From Trichaptum fuscoviolaceum (lineage: Eukaryota; Basidiomycota; Agaricomycetes; Hymenochaetales; Trichaptaceae): DNA of 64,000 nt. The notes beneath the pieces were generated by a model, which saw nothing but the letters and a program-made list of their open reading frames with translations, searched no databases and had not been told where the DNA came from. Positions 23,301-32,500 of this stretch are shown here, piece after piece (position 1 is the stretch's first letter; every line of letters starts with the position of its first letter). The position numbers were made by a program, and so were the translations under genes. The DNA lies in NCBI GenBank assembly GCA_910574455.1, contig CAJSYZ010000005.1:620001-684000 (forward strand), written 5' to 3'.

Positions 23301-26300
23301 TGGATTACCCAGGAAAATAATCTCAGATCGTGGACCCCAATTTGCATCGACACTATTCAGACAGCTATGCCGCTTACTGCACATCAAGCAGGCTATGTCT
23401 ACAGCCTACCACCCACAAACCGATGGACAAGCCGAACGAACAAACCAGGAGATCGAAGCATACTTCCGAATTTACGCAGCAAACCACCCCCAACATTGGT
23501 CACGATACATACCAATGATGGAATTCACTCACAACAATCGCAAGCATTCCACCACAGAGCAGACCCCTTTCCGATTACTCATGGGATACGACCCAACATC
23601 ATTCCCCACGGAAAAATCCGAGATCGACAGTAACATCCCCACACTCCAAACTCGCTTAATCAAGATATTGGAACTCTGAACCGAAGCCGAAGCAGCTCTA
23701 ACTCTCGCACAAGAATTCCAGCGTGAGACACAGGAATCACACTTCCAGCCCTTGGAAGAAGGACAAAGTGTATGGTTAGAAGCCAGGAACCTCAGACGCA
23801 CCGGACTACCCTCGAAATTCCAATCTAAACGAGAAGGACCCTTTACGATCATCAAGAAGCTCAGGGACAATGTCTATCAACTCGATCTTCCAGAGCATTG
23901 GAAAATACACCCAGTATTTCATGCTTCTCTTCTCACTCCACACAAGGAAACGGACGAACATGGACCATCTTACACACGACCACCACCTGACCTTATTGAA
24001 GGAGAAGAAGAATTTGAAGTCGAAGCGATACTCAATCACCGAGGACCACCAAGGAAACGCGAATATCTCGTCAAATGGCTAGGATACCCGACATCACAGA
24101 GAACCAATGGATATCGGAACAATCACTGGAGAATACTCAGGAACTTCTATCGGAATACAAGAAGGCACACCGGATCAAATGACCTCCCGGTCATCTGTCC
24201 AATTACCCCATCCGGAACAAGTACACTACGCCATCTGTCAAAATCCTCCGAAACTCCGAGTGTAATCTCAACTACCACCCGGAATCTAGACAACCCCAGA
24301 AGTATTTCATCAAACCCAGAAGCTCCCCTACCCACCAGGCCATGATCAAACCAGCCGATCTCGCTAACGTTTGTGCATACATCCTCTCACTTGACATCCG
24401 CCCTGAAGTCAAGGATCTTGCGGAACTACTCCTTATCGAAGCATTCAAACGCATTGACCAAGGCCCAGGACCCTATCAGCCTTTCAACCAACGCTTCGTG
24501 TTCTCACACACATATCGAAGAGACACCCCGGAAATTTCAGTACGATATGGGCCGCACAATCAGTTCATTATCACGTCAACACCGCAATACCAACCACCGC
24601 CGCCCTACTCCGATACCATCTCCACGACCCCTTCGTAACAACCCTCCCCCTCCCACAGAAATAAGCAAAGAACAAATTCTTAACGACCTTCGCACACTAG
24701 CAGCAGAAACTCCGACCAACCGTCAACCCACACTCATTTTCCACCTATTCAATTTCATTCATCAACAAGAAGAACCCAACACTCCACCGCTCAATCACCT
24801 CATCGATTTCATCGATACTCTTCTTACCCATGCGACTCCATTACACCAGGCACACCTTTCGATAGGACTCTATATACTAATTCAAATGGTCAAGTCAAAC
24901 GACCTCGAAGGATCTGTACAACTTCCAAACGGATTCAGATTCATTCACAGGCAACCGGCACCCGCTCGAACTTCTAGCTCCAACAGTTCCACATCCCCTC
25001 CGCCCTTGGAACCCTTTTCTCCTGCATATAGCCCGACCACCTCCACGGAATCCCTGACCAGTCACACCACAGACAACCCCGATTCTGACAAAGAGAATAT
25101 CCCTACTCGACATGCCATTCAACTTCGACACCCCCAATCCGACATTCGAAGTCCCTCCCTTTGACGCCGAGGAACACCTCGCCGCCACTGACCCCGGACC
25201 CTTACTACCTGTTGAGGATATTGATCCCCTCTGGGTAACAGGCTGGGGCAATCACGCAAACGACTGGCACAATGGTGTATGGCACCCGCAACTGACACCC
25301 GTCCACCCCGAGAACGAATACCCCTCTCCCCCTCCCTCTCCTACACTTCCCCCTTTGAGTCCTCTCGACCTTGTCCGAGAATATATCTTCGACCCGGCCC
25401 ACACTGATCTTGTCAACATCCGCCGTCTCAAGACTCTCAACCCCCACCCCCAGCTCACCACTCTAGTCCTCCGCCGCACCTTCTTCACCCCCGAATACGC
25501 CGTCCCGATTCTACAAGCCCTCCACATCCTCCTCGAACTCCCTTACGTCCCCTGGATAGGCCACCGCATCCGCCACGCAGGAACAGCGCAGCAACACTTT
25601 GTGGCGTACGACGAAGACCCGATCTGCATATGCAAGTGTTGCAGGTACTGCCCGGTTCACTAGAACTAGTCCCCATGCCCGCTACTCGCAACACCCGGCA
25701 CGGACTCTCTGGTCGCCTCTATTACACTTCGACACAGAAACGAGTGCACCCAAACCGACAGAGATACAGAGAAGGCCAACTCCTCCCCCCTCTATGCGAC
25801 CAACTCCTCCCCGGACTCCCCTTCATCCAGACCTCGCAGACCCGTCGACAGTGTGCAGCCGCTCTTCTCCACAACGGCAAACTTCGCGACCTCACCAAGA
25901 ACACCAGCATCAGTCCACTCCCGCACATTGTATACACTACGCAACAGATGTATGGCCACTTGTGCAAAATGCTTGATATCTTGGAGAACAACCGACTCAG
26001 GAAGCAGAAGATTGATTCTTATGAGTATCAGGAGCTAGTACGTCGCATGAATCAAGTTCTCATTACTCAACTCGAAAATCAGTTCACCGAGTACGAATTC
26101 GAGCGCCTCCTCTCATCGGAAATCAAAGATGGACAGGTACACTTACCAGACGACCCGGAACCACAGCCCATGACGACTCCCTCCCCTCTCGAGCTACCCC
26201 CACTGGCTGCGCCCGATGCATACCATGAGCAAGTGCATGTGCCGATCTTCGACCTCGATCAACTCAGCAATTTCGAATCCGCTCCGCCACTGCCCAGCCC

Positions 26301-29293
26301 TCGTCAACAGCTCCACTTACCGACAGAGGAAGAACTTCAGGCAATCAATCAGCAAGCCCAGGACGTTCCCCTTCCTGAACTACCTCACATGACTCCGCCC
26401 AACGTCGTTATCCAACCATCTTCGCCAGTTTATGTGGTCAACACTCCCCGACCCGAGGACTTTACTTCGCCCCAGACATATGCCCCCATTGACTGGACTA
26501 ATCCACAGTCTGTTTCTTTATATCATACCTTCCTTAATAACTTTAATTTTTCGCAGACGAGTTCATCCAATGTACCCAGCACTTGAACCCTTATTGGTCT
26601 TAACTTGACCCTATAGCGACTGATATTTATCTCTCTCTTTCGCTTTTACTTATTGATCTTAACTTGATCCTATAGTGTTGTACCTTTCTTTGAAATTCTC
26701 GCATTCGCATTCTTATGCTACTACGGAATTTCAATCTTAGTGACAGGGTATTGTTACGCATCAAGCTGTTCACCCTTGTTTACGCATTGTTTATGTTCCC
26801 CCTCATCTTTTTCTCTCACCCTTTCTACCTGCATGTGCGTACACACATTGCATCATTCTTTCATCATTGACTCCACACTCCGATGGCTCCACTCGCTCCA
26901 CCTTCACTCCGAGAGCCCCAGGACCTTCCACTCCGATGATACATCATTCTACTCCACTTTACTCCACCTATGTTCCGATCTGACATCATCCTCCATTAAT
27001 TAGAGCCACTATGACGGACTCACTCCACTTCTGACTCGCAATGATGTAGTTTCATTCCTTGCTCCACTCTATTGTTCTCTGTAGTATATAAGGCCATGTA
27101 CATAGCGCCCCAGGATGACACTTAAGTCAATCCTCCTATAGTCTTTTACAATCACGTACCAAAGACTCTGTTCACCCACGACTTCCGGTATAGAGACCCT
27201 CACAAAGCGGACCCTCTATACTGTACTTGCTACTTCACCCAACAACGCTTTGGTCACTTATCATTTCCGTGATAAGTCCATCGAAGCCGTGAACGTAACA
27301 GTAAGTGCATCTAATGGACAACTTGAAGTTGGAACACATACGACGATATCTTGGTGGAACCCATACTCCTTACGAATTGTGGCTCTACTTATGCTATTGT
27401 CATCCACCTGTTCTATCAATCGTTCGTGCAGCTCTTTTGTTCGAGGATTTGTAACAAATTCCGGATTATCTAGGTTCTTGTGAGGTGCTGTACATCTATA
27501 TAGTAGCCGCATTAAGCCATTTCCTCGAACTCAAGTCGGATGTGATTTGTGGAAAGGACAATACTTACTTGCAGCACCATCCAGTGCATATTCGCATAGA
27601 CTCACCTGTTCCGGATAATCGGCTATATACGAGCCGAGTCCGAGAATCGACCTACGCAAGTGACCATCAGGGCACCGGAAAATGGTTTGTTCGTTGTTTA
27701 TGGACATTGCGCTCTTCAGTGGTCTCAAGATTCTCGATATAGATGAATGAAAGACTTGATGTCGAAAGCGGCGGAATTCATCCGACTTTTCGTACTGCCG
27801 TTCAGCTGCAAAGCATCAGAACACAAATGGATAGCTCAGTTTTTGACACACACTCTTTGGTATTGCTAGAAATGCTACGAGCTGGACTGTATTCAACTTT
27901 TGGGACCGCCGGGCCTTGTTTTAGATACATTTCCTATTGAGAGATATAACGGATAATATTCGTTGTTGCCAGTTCCAACGGAAACTGTTGTCTTGTCACT
28001 CCCTAAAATTACCGGAACGAACATGGACCCATGAACTGCTTTATCTTTGGCGTAGATTTTGTTCTAAGTCAAGGATAATCAGTACACTTCCTCCAACTTC
28101 GAATGCTGCATGATTCATGACTTACAGCCTGTTCCCAAGCAAAATTTCCGGACATGTAGTTTCTGAAGACTCGTTCTTTGTTGTCATCAGAGTCCTCTTT
28201 CGGCTGATACTCACGAAACGGGACATAGTCGAATTCGCCTTCCAACGCCGGATTGTCCACCAAATTCCGGATCACTTCCAAAGGATCCCGATACCATACA
28301 TCATATTCTTTCCTCTTCCATGACTCGGTGTTCTCGTTTGTTGCCTTTTGGCTATGATCGTCCGTGTAGAAGTTACTAAAGGATTTCCAAGACACATCAC
28401 CGACTTTCGTAGCATCAATGGCGTTATACATTTTTTGCGCATCTCCATCGAGTAGCGTACTAGTTGAACCCAGATCCAAGTCATTGTCAGGCAATGTCGC
28501 ATCCAATTCGGAACATCCGCAAGATTTTACATTCTCCGCCTCCTGAATCAGCTGATAAGCCTTCATGATTCCCAGAAGCTTTGTTATGTTCCCAGCAGAC
28601 ATTTGCTCTTCCCGATAGAGAAAATCTGCGAGCTCAAAATCTGCTCGGCACGAATATGGAAACCAGTCATTTGACGCAGATTCGTTTCGCGGAGCGGGTG
28701 AGTCTTCGTATTCTAAGAAGTTCCCTTCTGCATCGCATGGAGTGGCTGCACAATGTTTGGTGTCAAAATGCTACAGTAAACCGGGAACAATTGATTTGGC
28801 GCGCACCATTCAAGTATCTGTGATACACCTTCAAGTTATCCTCGCTCTCCTCATAATCTCCAATGTCGGAATCCAAGTCTTCAGAACGGCCACTGTCACT
28901 TCCGGTGACAGAATGGGACAGAGAATCAGGTCTGTCCAAATCTTGAAGCAGCTCGTCTCGGCCTATACTGAGCATCGAGATATCCTGTGTAAGCATGGAA
29001 ATATCGTAATCGTAGGAGTCAGAGCCGCTCTCAAGATGACCCTCTGATGGAAGTTCGGACGACCTCAGGAGAGCTTCAAGTTGAGGACTTGGAGCTCGTA
29101 TGGGTCGAATAGGTGACGATTCATATTCATGACCACAAGCAGAAGAACTTGCCAAGAATGACGTCGGATGAGCTGAATATTCATGTCTTGCTCTTCCAGA
29201 TTGACTCTTGAACGTCCTACTACAGCCGGGCAAGGTGCATCGAATAGTTGGTGGAAAATGAAAGGGATCGTGCTTTTTCCGTGTCGCTGGCAT
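14349..29293 (-). CDS. Plavaka-type transposase, split by a retrotransposon and carrying a frameshift
   Basis: The motifs and their order match Plavaka transposases of the Kyakuja-Dileera-Zisupton group. From the N-terminus there is a C2H2 finger (CTLPGCSRTFKSQSGRARH). Then come FELADFLYREEQMSAGNI, YNAIDATKVGDVSWKSF, WYRDPLEVIRNL and FREY, and FMSG-like YMSGNFAWEQA. The catalytic-core phrase is VILGSDKTTVSVGTGN plus YYPLYLSIGNV, followed by IADYPEQVSL. After an intron holding the retroelement come PFTNDFPRADICDLISPDLL, FKDHLVEWI, LRRFPEGRGFKQWTG, LSAFLDFCYLVRR and FSLPRQHAMIHYP, then LCSSITENKH and MITANQRLSKL. The C-terminal domain has PSWRGKARRD and ends at 14,349. The start is probably ATG 29,293; an in-frame ATG at 29,545 lies across motif-rich DNA. 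Near 15,700-15,715 the frame of IPLFAA does not match that of SGLCSSITE, so one indel probably inactivates it. Confidence 0.85.
16355..16359. repeat. Target-site duplication GTAAG (left)
   Basis: GTAAG immediately precedes the 5' LTR and recurs at 27,301-27,305 directly after the 3' LTR. A 5-bp duplication is usual for Ty3/gypsy integrases. Confidence 0.9.
16360..16908 (+). repeat. 5' LTR of the Ty3/gypsy element
   Basis: The LTR is 549 bp, starts TGTTACGCATCAAGC and ends CGTGAACGTAACA (TG...CA). It has a TATATAA box at 16,693-16,699. The copy at 26,752-27,300 has the same length and differs at about two bases near 16,646-16,650, so integration is recent. No clear tRNA-complementary primer site (TGG...) follows at 16,909. 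Confidence 0.95.
17497..19591 (+). other. Pre-gag coding-like region
   Basis: Open stretches in changing frames (17,497-17,958; 18,374-18,998; then 18,600-19,590) encode proline-, glutamate- and threonine-rich sequence. They include GIFWFEGKPYIPDCYLRKGL near 18,245-18,305, VYLHCHSGHDTWRAI near 18,765-18,810, and a poly-acidic/Ser segment running into the gag start. It looks like an N-terminal gag extension or separate leader protein interrupted by stops. No known domain was identified. Confidence 0.5.
19592..20746 (+). CDS. gag: Gag polyprotein of the retrotransposon
   Basis: The capsid-like part (KPFNFTGKRSEASRWLSLVE onward, with FVDKFKSHF) matches fungal/plant gypsy Gag retrotransposon domains. 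It is followed by an Arg-rich stretch and one CCHC zinc knuckle CFYCKKAGHFANKC (CX2CX4HX4C) at about 20,407-20,450. An Asp-rich tail ends at TGA 20,744-20,746. The first ATG considered is at 19,604 (MADQADHQ) or 19,592. The product assembles the cytoplasmic particle that packages element RNA. The final codons contain a frameshift-type heptamer leading into pol. Confidence 0.85.
   Translation: MIVEMADQADHQPRGTGANKPFNFTGKRSEASRWLSLVENYLALNDLDYATDQRKIRFALSFCTEGPAAIFAKNVKDEQDNAQWVMTWQQFVDKFKSHFISTDYIADAFKELSSLKQAPTDKIDDYIHNFQRLAHEANITDFTVLFSMFKNGLLRHTRTALLQKDIPVPDNGIKIMAPYYEAARKIGKSYEEIYQDNRPFNRLRNRYGQSSYNRPRFNKFRRRRLNEMDIDSEPESDQPEEPENLEESFKLYAMYFNKLTPEEKKKAQADGLCFYCKKAGHFANKCPSRPARTSKFRSSGKPPRKFQNNFRRNNGRFKKRNINSMELDEEPDDPDDLIAERAIQIHEMMTDLNGQEQEALFNMLDEMPDPNDDNDNFDDDDGNF
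20737..20743 (+). promoter_or_regulatory. Probable -1 ribosomal frameshift site between gag and pol
   Basis: Read in the gag frame the sequence is A-AAT-TTT followed directly by TGA. This fits the X-XXY-YYZ rule for -1 slippage. A one-base backward slip continues in the pol frame, which is open from here and has no ATG near its beginning. A downstream stimulatory structure was not assessed. Confidence 0.65.
20744..23679 (+). CDS. pol: Pol polyprotein: protease, RT, RNase H, integrase
   Basis: The domains appear in Ty3/gypsy order. The aspartic protease has LLDTGAQLNFI near the start. Reverse transcriptase has FFGLCNSPATFQRFM and the YMDD box (YMDDIMIH, about 21,798). RNase H has LETDASAVATGAVL (about 22,235). 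Integrase has the HHCC finger (LRLHHDL, H-P-G, then CAICQ). Its DDE core is read as NIDFITDLP, SDRGPQFAS and YHPQTDGQAERTNQEIE. There is no own start codon; expression probably depends on the -1 frameshift. An in-frame TGA at 23,677-23,679 stops the integrase before its C-terminal GPY/F-like part, which continues in the same frame after the stop (LEEGQSVWLEARNLR). Confidence 0.95.
23680..24175 (+). pseudogene. Integrase C-terminus and chromodomain, disconnected from pol
   Basis: Past the TGA the reading frame continues with EGPFTIIKKL and HPVFHASLL, typical of integrase C-termini. A chromodomain-like segment follows (EEEFEVEAILNHR, REYLVKWLGYP). Just after the GYP a one-base deletion shifts the frame: the expected NQWISEQSLENTQELL helix is read in another frame. 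With the stop at 23,677 this makes two separate lesions. The chromodomain assigns the element to the chromoviruses. Confidence 0.8.
24342..26586 (+). CDS. Additional ORF region 3' of integrase, unknown function
   Basis: In the position where env lies in some gypsy elements there are overlapping open stretches in different frames. One runs from MIKPADLANVCAYILSLD (24,342), one from MPFNFDTPNPTFEVPP (25,112-25,663) ending in a Cys-rich ICICKCCRYC, and one of 318 codons (25,630-26,586). The composition is rich in Pro, Thr and Ser. No signal peptide or membrane segment was seen, so nothing supports an envelope. Frame changes suggest either decay or expression by splicing or shifting. The region is coding-like on the plus strand, the sense of the element. 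Confidence 0.5.
26752..27300 (+). repeat. 3' LTR of the Ty3/gypsy element
   Basis: This is a 549-bp copy of 16,360-16,908 with about two substitutions. TATATAA is at 27,085-27,091. The preceding GTGACAGGGTAT is a weak polypurine tract. Confidence 0.95.
27301..27305. repeat. Target-site duplication GTAAG (right)
   Basis: This is the second copy of the GTAAG at 16,355-16,359. Joining the flanks leaves one copy inside a transposase intron. Confidence 0.9.
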
Positions 29294-29565
29294 CAACTTG
29301 AATGTAACCTCAGTAGTAGTACACGTTGACAATTGGGACTCACAGCTGAGCCTCACTGGCACTGGCAGGCTGCTAGCACTGGCAGTGACTCGGACTCGGA
29401 GTGCCAGTGAACTTGAACCTGAGTTAAAATTAGTCATAGAGTAGTCACGGTAGTAGTGGGCGTAAATTTTCAACTTGTCTAAGATAGACGCCCCCGCCTC
29501 CCTGATCTTGAACTTGCACCTTCGACACATCTTATCATCATACAAGTCTCAAAACACTGCACAAA
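29294..29565. promoter_or_regulatory. Divergent promoter between transposase and accessory gene
   Basis: The 272 bp between the two divergent starts contain clustered CACTGGCA/CACTGGCAGTG, GACTCGGACTCGGAG, GAACTTGAAC and GTAGTAGTA phrases (29,310-29,460). The density of inverted motifs suggests protein-binding sites, by analogy with the subterminal repeats of other DNA transposons. Binding itself is an inference. Confidence 0.4.
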
Positions 29566-32500
29566 ATGTCAACTCAAAGACAGACAAGGGCTAAGAACAA
29601 GGAAAAGCACCCCGGAGCAGTCGTTGACCAACTCAGAACAAGACGAACACAGGAGGAGATATTGCGGGAGAAGGAAGAAAAAGAGAAAAGGAAAGTACGG
29701 CAGGCAGAAAGGCGGGATGAGGCATTGAAGGAGAAGGAAGAGAAGGAAAAGCAGAAGGAAGAGCGGGCAGCTTTCCGCAGAGCTGCGGCCCAGCAAGTCG
29801 CGGTTGCGAAAGAGAGGAGAAAACACGCTGCGGAGCAAAAACGGGCAGCAAAAGAACAAGAGGCAGCTGACAAGGTTCGCAAGAAGGTGACTGCAGCAGA
29901 GAACCAAGAAGCAGCGATGCTAGAGACCGTAGAGCTTGAAAACAACTTGTCGAAGGCTCTTGAGACACGCACCCAGATGGGCTCAACAGGAGCCGTACCA
30001 ACTAATAATCTTATAGATCTGCGATAATTACCGCAACCCGTTTCTAAAGTTATCGCGATAACGGGACCATAGCATTTTTGGCCTGTGCGGCAGCTTAATG
30101 CCGGGGTGCCGCCTCACGGCACCTCACGGCATGCATCCCGCGTCAGGGACCAGGCTGAATTCGGTAATACAGCCTGGTTTTGATCACAGGTGTGTTTGCT
30201 TCGCAATAATTTAGCTACCGGGGCCAGCCCCTAGTAATTTGATATAAAATAGCTTTAAGCTATTGCAATAGGTTAATCTTTTTTATTTGATTTATGACGC
30301 AGCAGCTGATTTTTAATTAATGTTGCGACACTGCGCGAAAGTAAGCGCCGGCGCTTACGGTGTCGTGCGCGCGCGTTGTCCGTCCTTTTCTCCCACTTTC
30401 ACGACGACTACGTCCTTTTCTCCTCTTTTCCACTCTCATTCTTCTTTTTTCTTCTTCTCCAAACTATTTCGGAGGGTTCGCAACGCAAGTATGTTGGCTG
30501 CAGAGGAGTAAGAAGGCCGTAAATGAGACAGGTGCGTCTCTCCGAATCCTGCACTTCTTGCCGTTCAAAGCTAATCTTTACTGTCCGTGTATCTATAGGT
30601 GCAGCGCAAGCAAGCGCGCGGCGCGAACCTTCACTCTCATCTTCATTGCAAGAATCTGGACGATACCACAGGACGCAGACCATGCCAATCATTCCTCCGC
30701 TCTCCCAAATCCGAGAACAGCTGTTGCTGCAAACACGACATCTGCAACAAACGCAGCGCCGATAGCGACAATCGCCATTGTTAATCTGGACAACAATCAT
30801 ACCAGGATGATCGCGATCACGAGCAAGAGTTGAACGGGTTGGAATCCAAGCAGCGTGCTCCACGGCCTAATCTCTATCCACAGCTCATACATTCTCACAG
30901 CTTCTCCTCGGCATCTGCTCTTCAGCAACAGCACGCCCAATCTAATGGGGCGAAATATGCGGGAAGGGCCATTCCTTTTGAACAACGCAAGACTGGGACA
31001 ACCCTGCGCAAGAACTCGACGATCAACGCTGCTGTGGCTGCGTAGAAAAGAGGTAGGTACGTCGACTACAAATCCGTTCTACCAAATGCGTCCTGGCTTA
31101 ACGATTGAAACCTTCCAGGCTCCGAGACAAACAGGTAGCTGCTTAAAGGGCTAGAAATGGATCAGTAATGCGATGATAGAACTGCGGCAGTGAGGATGCG
31201 CCTTCGCAACCGCGCACGATCTGCGTGATCGACGGTTTGTGAAGGCTAAATTTAGTATGTTTGTTTTCGCTTTTTTTAATTTAGAATCATGTATATTACT
31301 ACTTAATTACAATATCTAATATGTATGCATTTGAATCCCAAAAAAACCGCGCGCAAAAAGTGGAGATTTAAATTTACAGAGTATGTCGAAGGTGTCCTTC
31401 GACACGTCCTCGAAAGTGAGTCCGGCGATTCCCGGAGCATTTACCCGAGGCATCGCCGGACACACTGTTCTCTCAAAATTAAACCAATGGTTTGAGTGGG
31501 CTTCAGGCACAATATGCTACGCAAAAGAAGTAGTCTGATAGTAAATTATCATAATTATTTTAATAGCATTCATGTACTTTGTTGTTGAGCAAGTAGCATA
31601 ACAATGCTAAAAAGTGCTGTTCTAACAGTATTTATTCATTTGTATTTTTTTGAGTGTCTCTGAGACTTTAATTTTCTGTCAAATAGCAGTCCTAAGCAAT
31701 CGAAAGAAGTATAAAAAAGAATTTTGGTGATAGATATAGTGGAAGTGGGTGAACTCAAAAGTGTTGCTTCGAAAGCAACACATTGAGTGAAAGTTGTACA
31801 AATGTGTTCCACTCTCAGACTGATTTGTCTACTTCACAACTGTTTTCTTTATAACTTCCATTCTAACACCTGAGCTTGTTTCATTAGAGCCTCTTTTATT
31901 GCTATGTAATATATCTATATTTTTAAATCATCATTAGTATAGTGAAACTAGCTGCAAATGTTGAATTTTGACTCAAAAGTGCTCAAAATGGCCAATTTTA
32001 GAGATTGTTTCATTTGTTTAGCCTTTTGTAAAGCTACATGAAGGCCCATAATTTTTCGAGAGCTTCAATAATATACATTGAGCCATAATGTAAAGTTCTA
32101 AGGCTATCCGAGGAACGTAAGATAAAAGAGAAATCGAAGAATTGTAGGAAATATGCATGAATCATGCATTTCTATTGTAGATTTTACATTGTACCCTTTG
32201 TAGCACATTCTGTAGCCTCCGTATTTTCTGTGTACATACATTAGCATATAACACATCTAAATAGCTACTGTGCCTGAGATCAATATGTCTACATTAAATT
32301 CAAAGCGTATGTTATTGATATGTTTGAAGCAGAAAAAAAGTGTGAGACATACCATATATAGTAATTTCACGCAGTTCTCAGGGTCGTGGCGCGCTATCCG
32401 CACGCATCACGAACGTCGTCTTTCTCTTTCTTCTCTCTTCTTCAAGCTCTTTGAGCTATGGACGACGGGCAAGAAGGCGTTTGCTTCGCGCAAACGCCGT

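Larger units (their letters stand above)
16360..27300 (+). mobile_element. Ty3/gypsy chromovirus-like LTR retrotransposon, 10.9 kb
   Basis: The element is bounded by 549-bp LTRs and flanked by GTAAG on both sides. The order is 5' LTR, long 5' region (16,909-19,590), gag with zinc knuckle, pol (protease, RT, RNase H, integrase, remnant chromodomain), an additional 3' ORF region (24,342-26,586), and 3' LTR. It lies on the plus strand, antisense to the transposase intron it occupies. The size is well above the 5-6 kb usual for fungal chromoviruses because of the extra 5' and 3' coding stretches. Integrase and chromodomain lesions suggest this copy depends on relatives for movement. Confidence 0.95.

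Noticed and set aside
24342..26586. An envelope gene in the retrotransposon
   Set aside because: The position is suggestive, but no signal peptide, membrane helix or fusion-type motif was seen.
29569..30001. Minus-strand frames over 110 codons opposite the coiled-coil exon
   Set aside because: Composition (Ser/Leu/Phe-rich) is the expected shadow of a Lys/Glu/Arg-rich coding exon, and the plus-strand frame has the coiled-coil pattern.
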